Below are positions 8,432 through 19,400 of a stretch of DNA of 64,000 bases, piece after piece. Made by a program: the position numbers and the translations under genes. The stretch covers positions 38,324 to 102,323 of the forward strand of contig NZ_JAGZ01000014.1 of the NCBI RefSeq assembly GCF_000526915.1, given 5' to 3'. The DNA comes from Mycobacterium genavense ATCC 51234 (GTDB taxonomy: Bacteria; Actinomycetota; Actinomycetes; Mycobacteriales; Mycobacteriaceae). Every line of letters starts with the position of its first letter. Position 1 is the stretch's first letter. The notes beneath the pieces were generated by a model that was not told the DNA's origin, made no database searches, and was given only the letters and a program-made list of their open reading frames with translations.

Positions 8432-9795
8432 ATGTCGACCTATGACGAGCTCCTGGCCACGGTCGAAGTCGTGCGCGACCGCACCGGCGATCCGAACGCA
8501 TGGCAGGCGGGGCTCACGCCGGCCGAGCTTGCCGCCGTGGTCACCCCGACGACACGGGCAGCACAGCTCGAGACGATTCTTGCACGGCGGCCTCGATTTC
8601 GCGCTGCAAGGCACTCAGCGCATCCGCGCCCTCGACGGTCTTGAGGTGCGCGTTCATGATCGCCGAAATGACCTGCAGATCCAGCTGAGAGCTCGCCGAA
8701 TTCTGGTGTGCCAAAGCCGCTTCCGCACCCGCTATGGCCTCGGCCGCGGCGCCTTCGGAACGCCGCGGGGCGGGCCCAGCGGTGCCGTGCCGGGGTTGAA
8801 CAGGTCCGGATGTTGTTGGCGGATCTTGGCAAACTCGATCGGACTTAAACACCCCGGCGGGGGCCCGCGACTTCCAGCGGTTCCTGATCGGCAAGCTCAG
8901 GGACATCCGCACGGTGGTCATGACCGCCACCTGGACGATACGTCGAAGTCAGCGCTGATGGCCGCGTGGACATCGTTGTACGACGCCTCGAATAGCCCGC
9001 CGGGTGTCGCCGCCGAGACCCGGCCGGCGGCGGTTGCCACGCCCGCGCTGGATCCCGCGGCCGATCCGCTGCTGGATTCGCTGCTGGCCGAGGACCCTGG
9101 CCTGCTGGCCGGGGATCCAGGTCCGGCCGAGAGCGCGCCGGCGCCCGCGCCGCCGTCGGCGCTGCCGGGAATCCCCAACTTCGGCATGAGTTCGGCACCC
9201 GCGCCGGGTTCGATGGGCGGTTGGGGTACGCCGGGCGGCCTGGCGATTCCCGAGCGACGAGAGGGCGGCGACGCCGATCCGGCACTCGACGACGACGGCC
9301 TCGAAGCGGACCCGGCCGACCCCGAGCCCGACGACCGCGACGAACACCAACAGGAAGAGGATGCCGGCGTGGCAGCGGCCGACGCGCCGCCGGCGGGCCC
9401 GACGACGGTGACCCTGCCCGACGGTGAAACGGTCACGGCGGCCAGCCCGCAACTGGCGGCCGCGATCGAGGCCGCGGTTGGGGGCGCGTCGATCCCGGAT
9501 GCTTTCCGGCAGCAGGGCATCACCATTCCCGCACCGGGAACCGCGGTCGCCAGCCCGATCGATCCGCTGCAGGTTGGCGCCCGGAGATATCGGCATCTTC
9601 ACCGATCGCCATGCGCTGGCCCTCGGCCACACCAAGGCACTTCTGGATGGCCAGATTCAGCACATCGCCACCGTGAGCGGGCCGAGCTTTCTAGGCTGGG
9701 AGCATCCGCCGGTCGCGACGACCGCGACCGCGCCGGCCACGACCGAGGCACCGACCCCGACCCGGCCGGCGGCCACGCCGAGCACTGGACAATAG
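8432..9795 (+). pseudogene. Rv0026-like protein, inverted internal segment plus frameshifts
   Basis: This gene should encode a protein of about 450 residues: an N-terminal helical part (MSTYDELLATVEVVRDRTG), a DUF4226-like helical block, an Ala/Pro/Asp-rich linker and a C-terminal part (GDIGIFTDRHALALGHTKALL ending WEHPP plus a Thr/Pro tail). The block between 8568 and 8838 reads correctly only on the opposite strand. Flipping it restores RAAQLEFAKIRQQHPDLF at one end and SSRSDLNTPAGARDFQRFL at the other. Single-base frameshifts remain inside that block, near 8935 (before LDDTSKSALMAAW) and near 9578 (before GDIGIFTD). The gene is inactive as read. Confidence 0.85.
8568..8838. other. 271-bp inversion flanked by TCGAG/CTCGA
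   Basis: On the minus strand this segment encodes IEF/AKIRQQHPDLFNPG and ALAHQNSASSQLDLQ, the missing middle of the surrounding plus-strand gene. The ends carry the 5-bp inverted repeat TCGAG (8568-8572) and CTCGA (8834-8838). Reversing exactly this segment rejoins both flanks in frame. It is a real rearrangement, a switch, or an assembly error. Confidence 0.85.
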
Positions 9796-9840
9796 TGAAC
9801 TCGCCGGGCCGCCCGGCGGCGCAGGAACAGGAAAAAACGG

Positions 9841-10158
9841 ATGGCAAAACGAATCCATGTGGAGCCCGCGTAACTGCGTGAAGCGGCCGCGCACCACCAA
9901 GAGACCTCCGACTACCTGCGCACCGTCCCGTCGTCGCACGCCGCCATCCAGGAAAGCCTGGACTCCTTGGGGCCCATCTTCGGTGAGCTACGCGACGCCG
10001 GACGCGAACTGCTCGAACTCAGGCGCCGGTGCTACGAGCAGCAGGGCGACGACCACGCCGACATGGCGCACAACCTGACCGTGTCCGCCAGGGCATGGGA
10101 TCAACACGAACAAGAAGCGGCCGGCGAACTCGGCCGCATTGTCGACGGCGGTCGATGA
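9841..10158 (+). pseudogene. Rv0027-like protein with early in-frame stop
   Basis: This is a small helical protein of about 105 codons, with sequence like ESX-associated WXG-sized proteins (HAAIQESLDSLGPIFGELRDAGRELLE). It matches Rv0027 in position and length. The ATG is followed by MAKRIHVEPA and then TAA at 9871-9873, after which LREAAAHHQETSDYLRTV continues in the same frame to a TGA. No good alternative start exists just after the stop. Its end overlaps the next ATG (ATGA). It is probably a nonsense mutation, possibly at a Lys or Gln codon. Confidence 0.82.
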
Positions 10159-10460
10159 CCGACGCCAATCCCGCGTTCGACACCGTTCACCCGAGTGGGC
10201 ACATCCTGGTCCGCTCGTGCCGCGGCGGGTACATGCACAGCGTCGCGCTGAGCGAAGAGGCGATGGATACCGACGCCGCGACGCTGGCTCAGGGCATCCT
10301 GTTGACCGCCGATGTGTCGTGGCTCAAAGCATTGCTGGAAGTTCGCCAGGAGATCGCGGCGGCCGGACACACCCCGTCGGCGGAGGTTCCGACCCACGAC
10401 GACCTCAACGCGGCGATCGAGAAACTACTGGCGCACAAATTGCGCCGTCGCGCGGATTAG
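10155..10460 (+). CDS. Rv0028-like protein (EspH/DUF2694 type)
   Basis: This 101-residue protein has exactly the length of Rv0028. It belongs, by my recognition, to the family that includes the ESX-1 protein EspH (TVHPSGHILVRSCRGGYMHSVAL, then MDTDAATLAQGILLTADVSWLKA). It is probably a cytosolic accessory factor of a type VII system rather than an enzyme. The start codon overlaps the previous stop. It is one of only two open genes in the Rv0024-Rv0029 block. Confidence 0.8.
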   Translation: MTDANPAFDTVHPSGHILVRSCRGGYMHSVALSEEAMDTDAATLAQGILLTADVSWLKALLEVRQEIAAAGHTPSAEVPTHDDLNAAIEKLLAHKLRRRAD

Positions 10461-10470
10461 CCGACCGCGG

Positions 10471-10614
10471 CTAGATCAGCCAGGTTTTGGCGGCGTCGGG
10501 ATCCGGCGCAATATCGGCCGGTGGCTCGATGGGGTTGGCGCCGAACAACTCTCGTGCGCGGCGGAGCAGGGTGCGCATCTCGTCGAGTTGCTGCTGCAGC
10601 GCAGAATCAACCAT
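10471..10614 (-). CDS. Possible 47-residue antisense-oriented small protein
   Basis: Between the Rv0028 and Rv0029 homologues, the minus strand encodes MVDSALQQQLDEMRTLLRRA followed by RELFGANPIEPPADIAPDPD and AAKTWLI. The N-terminal half is a plausible amphipathic helix and the rest is Pro/Asp rich, so composition looks protein-like. The ribosome site is weak and I do not recognise a family. It could be a small gene or the head of a lost one. Confidence 0.4.
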   Translation of the reverse strand: MVDSALQQQLDEMRTLLRRARELFGANPIEPPADIAPDPDAAKTWLI

Positions 10615-10696
10615 GGCTTTACGCTACCGACGCCCTCGGCCCCGCACAATTCACCATCGGTAAAGAGCGTGCGGAATATGTCGGTAGTCTGACGCG

Positions 10697-12163
10697 GTGG
10701 CGATCTTCGGTCGAATGACGGCGCGCCAGCGCCTCCGGAGAGCTACCCGGGAATCATTGTCGATGCCGGCCTTCAGCTCTCCTGTCGATTGCACCCCGTG
10801 GGTGATCGGTGGGGTTTGGCCTGCCGAATTGTCGACGGTGACAGACGAAACCGCCACGCTCGCAGAGTATCTCGAGAAAGACCTGCAGCGAATCGCCGGT
10901 AGTGCCAACAAGCAGTTGGGCATGGTCAAGCGCGCGGGACTCACCGATGTGGGCCGGCGCGCGGCGGAAGCCCGCGTCATCGACGAAGCCCGGGCCCGCA
11001 CCGTGCGGCGAGTCGAATCGACGATTCGCCAGCTGGAGATGATGAAGGCGCAAGCGCGTGCGCGACGCCAAACCGCGCAGGTAGCGCGACGGTTCAGCAC
11101 GGCCGACCTGGAAAAGACGCAAATCATTCCCGCGGTCCGGGCGGCGGAAGCCGATGTCGCGCCGACGATCGACGAGACCCAGGTCATCTCGGCGGTCCCG
11201 GCGGCACAGCCCGACGCCGGCGCTCGGCCGCTCGATCAAACGCAGGTCATGCCGGCTGTCACGGCAGCCGATCGCGCGGTTCCCGCTGCCGCGCTGGCCG
11301 AGGTTTCCGCCGAGGACGAGGAAGAACGCGAAGCCTCCGGGGGCCGGCATCGCGCACCGTCCGAGGACGCCGCGATTTCGGGGCAGCGAGAATTCCCGGA
11401 AATCCCGGTCGACGCCGACGCCGAGACCGTACAGTTGACGATGCCGGTCCCGTCGGAGGATAGCGGTCCAGAGCCCGAGCCCGAAGTCGTCGTGGAAGCC
11501 TCGCCGGCCCCGGTGAGTGCGGAATCCGAATCCGAACGACTGCAGCGGCTGTTGGCGATCGTGGTCCGCCAAGAACCCGGACTGAACTGGGCGGTCGGCG
11601 ACCTCGCGGACGGCACCACGTTGCTGGTCACCGACCTTGCCCACGGCTGGATTCCGCCGGGGATCACGCTGCCGGCGGGCGTGCGCTTGTTGCCGCCCGG
11701 ACGTCGGACCGGCAAAGCCGTCGCACTGCTCGGCGAGGCGGCTCGCACCGCGACGTACACCCCAGGCGACCGAGTAGGCAGGGCGACGGATTTCGCGGCA
11801 ACGGAATCGTCGGTGCAGCCCCGCGAGCTGCCCGCGGTCGAGGATTTCGGATGGGAGCTGGGCCGGGTCACGCACTGGCGGGACGGTCTTCCGCGCCTGG
11901 TGCACACCCTGTCCAAAGCCGCCACCGCAGGAACCGGCGTCGTGCAAGAGGAGGCCGACCTGCTGCGCGTGCATCTCGACACCGCCCGCTATCAGCTGCT
12001 GAGCCAATACCCGGATGTCGCGCCCGCCTTGCTGCTCAACTGCCTGTTGCTGGCGGCCACCGACAGCAGTGTCGCCGGCGATACGACGTCGGCGAACTAT
12101 CACCTGACGTGGTTCCAGAAACTGGCCGAACCGCCGGCCAGCCGGTGGAACGCCGAGACCTGA
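10697..12163 (+). CDS. Rv0029/Rv3899c-like protein of ESX-2 neighbourhoods
   Basis: This 488-residue soluble protein has a helical N-terminal region. A middle linker carries three copies of a motif like TQVIPAV (EKTQIIPAV, DETQVISAV, DQTQVMPAV). An acidic stretch and a C-terminal globular domain follow (LLAIVVRQEPGLNWAVGDL, then GWIPPGITLPAGVRLLPP). The C-terminal part matches Rv0029 and its paralogues Rv2082 and Rv3899c (DUF5631/DUF5632 families, from memory). Rv3899c sits next to ESX-2 in M. tuberculosis, as this gene sits next to an ESX remnant. It is longer than Rv0029 because of the linker. The frame is intact and the start is GTG. Confidence 0.75.
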   Translation: MAIFGRMTARQRLRRATRESLSMPAFSSPVDCTPWVIGGVWPAELSTVTDETATLAEYLEKDLQRIAGSANKQLGMVKRAGLTDVGRRAAEARVIDEARARTVRRVESTIRQLEMMKAQARARRQTAQVARRFSTADLEKTQIIPAVRAAEADVAPTIDETQVISAVPAAQPDAGARPLDQTQVMPAVTAADRAVPAAALAEVSAEDEEEREASGGRHRAPSEDAAISGQREFPEIPVDADAETVQLTMPVPSEDSGPEPEPEVVVEASPAPVSAESESERLQRLLAIVVRQEPGLNWAVGDLADGTTLLVTDLAHGWIPPGITLPAGVRLLPPGRRTGKAVALLGEAARTATYTPGDRVGRATDFAATESSVQPRELPAVEDFGWELGRVTHWRDGLPRLVHTLSKAATAGTGVVQEEADLLRVHLDTARYQLLSQYPDVAPALLLNCLLLAATDSSVAGDTTSANYHLTWFQKLAEPPASRWNAET

Positions 12164-12323
12164 CGGCAGCGCAAGCGCTCCTCGCGAAAGAACAGGTAGT
12201 GCACTACGCATGCGCTCGATACCGATGACTTCCTAGATTTTGATCGACGGCCGGAACCACCGGACGCAAACCTAACTCAGGTGATCGAAATGCCAGTCAT
12301 CCCGAAAGCAGCGGTGCTACATC

Positions 12324-12557
12324 GTGATACCGTCGGCGCCTTCACAGCCCGTGCTCATCACCGAAAGCCAGGTGAAGTTCGCGACGGTCACGGCCCTTTC
12401 AGCGCCGGCGCCCGGTTCCGCCCCGCATCGCTGGTCGTCCGCGCTGCGGCAACGGCTGGTGCAGCGCGCACAGCGTCAGCCGCGCCGGCACTACCCGCCA
12501 CGACGGTTGAGCTACTTCGAGAATGCGGCGACGGCTCGCGAGATGGACCGACTGTGA
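12324..12557 (+). CDS. Small conserved basic protein
   Basis: This 77-residue Arg-rich protein carries the phrase LITESQVKFATVTALS and ends RLSYFENAATAREMDRL. I recognise this pattern from small mycobacterial proteins near Rv0030, but no function is known. The start is GTG and the stop overlaps the start of the next frame (GTGA), suggesting coupling with the following small membrane protein. The 160 bases between it and the Rv0029 homologue hold no gene. Confidence 0.6.
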   Translation: MIPSAPSQPVLITESQVKFATVTALSAPAPGSAPHRWSSALRQRLVQRAQRQPRRHYPPRRLSYFENAATAREMDRL

Positions 12558-12763
12558 ACGAACTACTGATGGTCGCAGAAGGCGCGGTGCTGATCGTGGT
12601 CAGCATCGCGATCCACCACCTGTCCGCATGGCTGGAGCGCTGGGATTACGAGCGCCATTGCGAAGACTCAGGTAACCGCACACCGCGTCGCCGGCGCTCC
12701 GCACAATTACTCGGCTCTCCAAAAGCCGCGTTAGCCAAACTCAACGTCGAGCGTGGAGGCGAC
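12554..12763 (+). CDS. Small single-pass membrane protein, 3' end uncertain
   Basis: This starts at GTG overlapping the previous stop: MNELLMVAEGAVLIVVSIAI is a clear transmembrane helix, followed by HHLSAWLERWDYERHCEDSG and a basic tail. The frame stays open to 13354, deep into the next gene, and the extra part reads as noise. The true stop was therefore probably lost; a one-base shift near 12725 would end it at once. The given end is a guess set just before the next start. No function can be assigned. Confidence 0.5.
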
Positions 12764-12764
12764 C

Positions 12765-15700
12765 ATGTACAGACTCCTGTTGGCACGAGCGGTAGTCATC
12801 GCGCTCGGATTGATCGCCACGGGTGTGGTGATCGGCGCGGTCGAGGTGCGGGGCGCCTTCAGACCGAAGTGGACGCACTACACGTTCGGGGACCTCGGAT
12901 CCGCCATTGGCGACGTCAGGTCGGCTTTTCCGACGGCGCTGCAGTGCAACCTCTGGTGGATCGCCGCCTATGGCACGGTGTTGGCTGGTTGCGCGCTGTT
13001 CTACCGCGCTCGCGCGGGCTCCAAACTCGGCGGCCAACCGGCCGACTCCATCGGTGCTGCCGCCCTGATCGCGGTGGCGGCAAACCTGATCGAATGCCGA
13101 CTCGTCTCAATCATGTTGACCAGCGGAAGCGGTTGGCGCACCGCGGCCGCCGCCGCGGCCACCGTCAAATTCTGCGCGATCGCCGTGGGCGCCTTCGGGG
13201 TCGTTGCATTCTTCGCAATCCTGCTGCGCGACGCGTTGGGCACCTGCCGCCGGACCTGGACGTGGCGGCGCACTCAGCAGGAATCGATCCCCGAGATACT
13301 GCGATCGCTGCGCGTATTCCGATGGATGGGACTGGGTCCAACCGAGGCACCTAGACCGCAGCCTTGGTGGGATAAAGTGTTGGCGCCCAAGGCGTTACCG
13401 GAGCCGACCGAAGACCAGGAGGCCGTCAAAGAGGCGATCAGAGACTCCGGCCAGGCATTCGCCGCTGTGCTCAAGAACCAGCAGAGCTGGCGGCGGGCCT
13501 ACAACGTCCCGGGGTGTCACGACGGCGCTGAAACACCGAACGGAACCGCTTCGCGCACTTAGCCTTTCTGGCGGGGGTGTGCGGTCGGCGTGCGTGGCGA
13601 TGGGCGCCATGCAAGTGTTCTCGAAACCATCCAGCGCGACCGAACCCGCGGCGAATTCCGGTACCGGTGACGCCCCAGCGCCAACCTTGTTGGACGGCCT
13701 GGACTACGTGATCTCGGTGTCGGGCGGCGGATACGCCGCCGGTGCACGGCTACTGGCGGTCCAAGGCCAACTAGTGGACCCCAATCAGAAGCGCGAAAAG
13801 CCCGGCCGGTTGCGGCCGAAGCGGAACATCGCGAACATCTCGCAGCGGTTCGAAGACGGGGCGGCGGAGTTCGACCACATTCGGCGAGGATCGAGTTATC
13901 TCGCCGATTCGCCACTCGGGCTGGTCCGGGCGCTCACCGAAGTGCTCAAGAATCTGGTGGCCTCGCTCGCGATAATTTTCAGCGTTCCCGTTATCGCTGG
14001 GTCGGCGGCCGGTTTTCTGCTGGCCGACGTCCCGATCGCCGCCTTCCCGCCGGTGTCTGACAAATCCACCGCCGCCGGCCCGGACACACCGTCGTCGGCG
14101 TCGCTGGTCGCCCACCCGGCCGCATATTGGGCACTGGGAGTATTCGCGGTCTTCGCCGTCGTCTGTACCGTCTTCGTGCTGATCACCGAGTGGCGATCGA
14201 ACAGTCGGTGCAGCGAACGCCGGATGGCGCATGCGCTGGGCATGGCCCGCGCGAGCGCCGTATTCGCGCTGGTGATCTTCACGCTGACGATCGCTTTGCC
14301 CGCATTGATGCGGCTCTGCTCGGCACCCAGCAACCACACACCCTCCAGCGCGGGCAGCGCATTCGCCGCGCTGTCCGGTGTCGTCGGCGTCAACTACGTT
14401 GCGGCGCTGATCGCGATCGTCTGGCGCGACCGGCACAAGCTGAAAAGCGCCGGCGCGCAGTCGACGCCGCGACTGCTGAAACGTCTGTTACCCCCGGAGG
14501 TCATCTCGCTGTTGCTGACCCTGGCCACCTTGGCCCTGCTCGCGGTGGTGTGGCTGGCGCTGCTGGGCAGCTTCGCCGCCGGCGCCTTCCAGTACTGCAC
14601 GCAAACCGGCTGGGGCGAGCACTTCCTCAACGTGCCACCGGGTTTGGTGGTTGGGCGGTCTGGCGCTGGCCTGGTTGTTCCTCGGGTTTGCCGACGTTAC
14701 GTCGCTGAGCCTGCATCCCTTCTATCGCCGCTGCCTGGCCCGCACCTTCGCCGTGCGGCGCGGTCCGGACGGGGCCGTGCGGTACGACGACGCCGAACCC
14801 ACCTGGCTGCACCTCTACGGCCGGACGACCAACGGCCCGAAGTTCGTCTTCGCCTGCTCGGCCGCCATCTCGGGCCCGGACAAGCCCGCGCCCGGCCTCA
14901 ACGCGGTTTCGTTCGTGATGAGTGCGGACTACGTCGGTGGACCGGAGCTCGGCTGGTTCCACACCGACAACTTGTTCCAAGCCGCGTCGCCGCGGATCCG
15001 CCGGGACCTGACGGTGGAGGCCGCGGTCGCCGTGAGCGGAGCGGTGTTCGCCTCGGCAATGGGACGCCAGAACAAGGGTGTCGAGAAGTTGCTCGCCGTG
15101 TCCGGCGCCCGCCTGGGAACCTGGTTGCCCAACCCGAACTTCGTTCGCCACCTTAAAAACTCCACCAGCTCGACCGGTTTGGCATCGGATCCGCGCCCTC
15201 GGGTATGGCCGAAATCGCTGCCGAACATCCGGGGCGGGAGCTACCTGTATCGGGAAATCCTCGGCATCAACGACCGCGACGCGCGGCTGGTGCAAGTCAC
15301 CGACGGCGGCCACTACGACAATTCGGGCCTCGTCGAGGCGCTCCGGCGCCGCTGCAGACTGATCATCGTGATCGACGGAGGAGGCGATCCGCCGCCGCTG
15401 CCCGTCGGCCTCACGGACGCGCTTCGGTTGGCGAGATATGAACTGGGCGTGGTGGTTATGTTGAACCGCACGGCCATCCTGGCAACCCACAAGAGTGCGA
15501 CGTACGTGTTCTGGCACGGGCAGCGATCCCGCATCGACCCGGCCGACCGGTCGGTGACCTTCAACCTCGGCCTCGACCCCGGTGTGACCTACCCGATCGA
15601 AATCTCCAACGCGTTGTTCGACGCGATGCCCTCGACGGAACCCATTGTGCTGCCGGTCATTCCGGGCCGTGGTACGCCGTCGCGATTGCTGCCCGGCTCC

Positions 15701-16420
15701 ATCGTGGGCAGGGTGCTGCAGACACGCGACGCGAGCGGCACCGTCAACGGCTTGTATGTGCTGTTGCCCGTCGGCGTGCAGAAAATCACCAGCTTCGTGG
15801 CGGACCTGCTGCGAACCGCGGATTCGGAGGGCTCGACCACGCCGACCCTGGTCGCCCCTGACAAGCTGATTCAGATCTCGGTGGTCGACGTGCTCGACGT
15901 CGACTACTACCCCTCGGAGAAACTGGAATTCGTCGACACGTCGGCCAACCCGGCGACCTGCGTGGGCTGGGAGAAGCAAACCGGTGACCCCCAGGCCAGG
16001 ATCACGATCCTCAGTGGCCGAAGGTTGCCGATTCCGATCGGCATGGATTCCCGGGTCGTTCGGCTGGTGCGCGACGACCGAGACCCCAATTCCGCTGAGG
16101 CACAACAAACGTTGCTGCTACCGAGTGCGGCGAACTTCGTGACGACCACCAGCGGCGTCGCGACGGCCGACAGTCGCGAAAGCCTGTATTGGATTTCGCC
16201 GCAGGGGGTTCGGTACGGAATTCAATCCGATCACGCCACTTTGCAGGCGTTGGGCCTGGATCCACGGCTGGCGGTGCAAGCACCGTGGCCGATCGTGCGT
16301 ACCTTCGCACCCGGGCCCGCGATCGGCCGCGACGCCGCGCTGGTCTCGCGCGACACCGTCTCGGGTAGTGGTGCGGTGGCGCCGATTCCCGATCTCAACG
16401 ATTTGGCAGGCGGGGGTTAA
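12765..16420 (+). pseudogene. Membrane patatin fused in frame to C-terminal EccB
   Basis: The first part is a membrane-anchored patatin phospholipase: N-terminal membrane segments, an oxyanion motif LSLSGGGVRSACVAMG, a nucleophile motif VISVSGGGYAAG, several central membrane helices and the catalytic Asp in DGGHYDNSG. Two one-base frameshifts interrupt it, in a G run near 13512 and near 14652. From about 15460 the same frame changes identity without a stop into the C-terminal half of EccB, a type VII secretion core membrane protein (ATYVFWHGQRSRIDPADRSV, then PANPATCVGW-like and LYWISPQGVRYGI). The EccB membrane anchor and first half are gone. A deletion probably joined two genes. EccB function must be lost. 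Confidence 0.85.
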
Positions 16421-16426
16421 TAGAAC

Positions 16427-19400
16427 ATGTCCAAACGAGGTTTTGTCCGGGGCGCCCGCCAGGCCCCGCCGAATGTCCCGCCGGTGCGCATCGCGGTCGC
16501 CGCGCCGTTGGCGCTACCCGAGCGTGAACCGCGAAACATCCTGCTGATGATCACGATCCCGGCGCTGCTCGTCGGAATCATCGGCACGCTGATGTTTCGG
16601 CGGGCGCTTGGGACGCGGTCGCCGCATCAGCTGGGGCGAACAGGAAAAACAACGCCGCGCCTATCTACGCCAGCTCGACGAGGACCGCGACGAAGTGCAA
16701 CGCGCGGCACATGAGCAGCGACGCAGCCAACTCTTCGTGCACGGCGACCCGCAGCAGCTCGACACCGTCATCGGTGGGCCGCGGATGTGGGAACGGCGCC
16801 CCGCCGACCCGGATTTCCTCGATGTCCGGCTGGGGATCGGGATTCAGCAGGCCAGCGAATCGGCGGTGTCGCTGCAGTGGCCCGACGTTCCGATCGGCGA
16901 AGAGCTGGAGCCCGTAACCGGCGGTGCGCTAAGGGATTTCATCCTCGAACAGAGCAAGATCCGCGGAATCGGCAAGGTGGTGAGCCTGCGGTCGAAGCCC
17001 GGCTTCAGCTTCATCGGCGACGATCCGGGCGAACTGCACAGCCTCGCCCGTTCGATCCTGTGTTCGCTGGCCGTCTACCACAGCTCCAGCGACCTCAAGA
17101 TAATGGTGGTCACCCGCCATCCGGAGCTGTGGTCGTGGCTGGTGTGGCTGCCGCACAACCAGCACGACGAGATGTTCGACGCATGCGGGCTGCGCCGGTC
17201 GATCTTCACCTCCCCCACCGAGCTGGAAGAGGCGCTCGACGCCGAGCTGCACCGCAAAGGGCGGAGACCCTGAGCGCCGCCGGTCGGCATGAGCCCGACA
17301 TCGATGCCGTCGCCGATGGGGTCCGGCGCCGGTCTGGCGCTGGGACCGCACTGGGTGATCGTCGACGACAACGTCGGCACCCCGGAACAGTGGGAGGGGG
17401 TGACCGGGCAGAAGGGTATGGCCGGCATCACCGTGTTGCGGCCGGCCACCCGGGCCGGGGTGGGTGTGGGATTTACCGACGACAGCGAACGTTTCACCCT
17501 TCGCGAAGGCAGGCTGGCCCACCGCGGCACCTTCTACACCGTGGCGGACATGCTCGCCGAAAGCACCGCCAACCGGTATGCCCGGGCTATTGTCCGGTGG
17601 GCCCCGATGAGCGCCGGAGAGCTGTCGGAGACCGACAGCCAGGGCGGTGAACTGCTGCGCGCACTCGGCATCAGCGATCCCCGGGAGCTGGACGTCGACC
17701 GGCTCTGGGGTGAAAGCCGCGGCCGCGGCGACCACAAATGGGCGATGGTGCCGGTGGGTGTCAAGCAGGGCGGTGAACTACAGCAGATTATTCTGCGCGC
17801 CAAAGACTTTGGTGGCTTCGGGTTTCACTCCGTGGTGATCGGGACGTCCGGCTCCGGCAAGTCGGAGTACTTCCTGTCGCTGTGCACGGGTATCGCGTTG
17901 ACGCACTCCCCCGAGACGTTCATCGTGATCTTCGTCGACATGAAATTCGAGTCCGCGGCCCAGGACCTACAGGGATTCCCCCACGTCGCGGGTTCACTGT
18001 CCAACCTGGGCAAGGACGACCGCCATCTGGCCGAGCGCATGCGTAAGGCCGTCAACGGCGCTATCGCCCGGCGATACCGGCTTTTCAACCAGGCCGGGGC
18101 GCGCGACGCCAACGAGTACGAAGAGATGCGGCTGGCCGGTCGCGACGTGGAACCGGTACCGATTCTGATGGTGATCATCGACGAATACCTCGAGTTGTTC
18201 ATCCACCATCCGGAGTGGATCGATCTGGTCATCCACATCGGACAGGAGGGCCGCGGCTGCAACGTCTTCTTCACGCTCGGAGGTCGGCGGCTGGATCTGT
18301 CGTCGCTTAGTAAGGTCAAGAGCAACATCGCTTTTCGGGTGGTGCTGCGCGCGGAAACCGCGGAGGACTCCCGCGACGTGATCGGTAGTGACGCGGCGCT
18401 GCACCTGCCGTCGAAGGAGAACGGTTACGCGTTGCTCAAGGTCGGGCCCCGCGACTTGGAGCAATTCCGCTGCTTCTACGTATCCGCTCCGTTCGTGGTG
18501 CCCAAGCGTGTGGTCAACGTGAACAAAACGGTGGCCATGAGCTTTTCGCAGCCGCGCGCGTTCACCTGGGCCTACCAGCCGCTCAGCGAAGCCGACAGCG
18601 AAGCGTTGGCGGTCGCCGACGAACCCGAAGAGCCCGACGAGTTTCTGTTCCATGCCGACGGCTTCCGGAAAAAGAAGCTGGTCGACGTGATCCGCGAGTC
18701 GTTGATGTCGCACAGTGCGCGCCCGCCCCACCAAATATGGCTTCCGCCTTGGAAGTCAGCGAGACGATGGATGTGCTGGTGGGCAGCTGGCGGCGCAAGC
18801 CGTGGTATGTCGACTACGGGGACAACCCCGGCTTGGTGTTCCCGGTCGGCGTCGTGGACATCCCCGAAGACCACGCGCAGCGGGTGCACGTCATCGACGC
18901 CGAGATGGACAACATCATGGTGGTGGCGACCGCTCAGCGCGGCAAGTCGACGACGTTGATGTCGTTGATCACCTCTGCGGCGTTGATGTACCGGCCCGAG
19001 CGGGTCACGTTCTTCTGCATCGGGGCTTCGCTGTACCCCGTCGAGGACTGCCGCACGTGACATCCGTCGTCAGCCAAACCGACAAGGAAGGCGTCTCGCG
19101 GACCGTTGCGTCGATCGAGGGTTTGATCCTGGCCCGCGAGGCGGCGTTCAAGCAGTACCAAATCGACATCTCCGAATTCCGGGAACGACGATACGGGACC
19201 GAGCGGGAAGGCGACACCGATCTTGCCGACAAGTTCGGCGACGTCTTCCTCGTCGTCGACAACTTCAGCGACCTGTACGACAAGGATTCCGCGATGGGGG
19301 ATCGCCTGGTCTCGATCGCTCGCCAGGGCCTGTCCTACGCCGTCCATGTCGCGACCAGCGCCACGGCGTGGCTGGTGGGGCAGAAGCAGGCGTTGGTCAA

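Noticed and set aside
8541..8930. Separate minus-strand gene inside the Rv0026 homologue
   Set aside because: Its protein sequence is the missing middle of the plus-strand gene, so an inversion explains it better than an independent gene.
12753..12764. Upstream GTG start for the patatin gene
   Set aside because: The GTG overlaps the GGAGG ribosome site; ATG at 12765 is better placed.
14627..16108. Long open frame of 493 codons on the minus strand opposite the patatin/EccB region
   Set aside because: Composition is His/Gln/Arg rich with no recognisable domain, and the plus strand carries clear patatin and EccB motifs. It is a GC-rich shadow.
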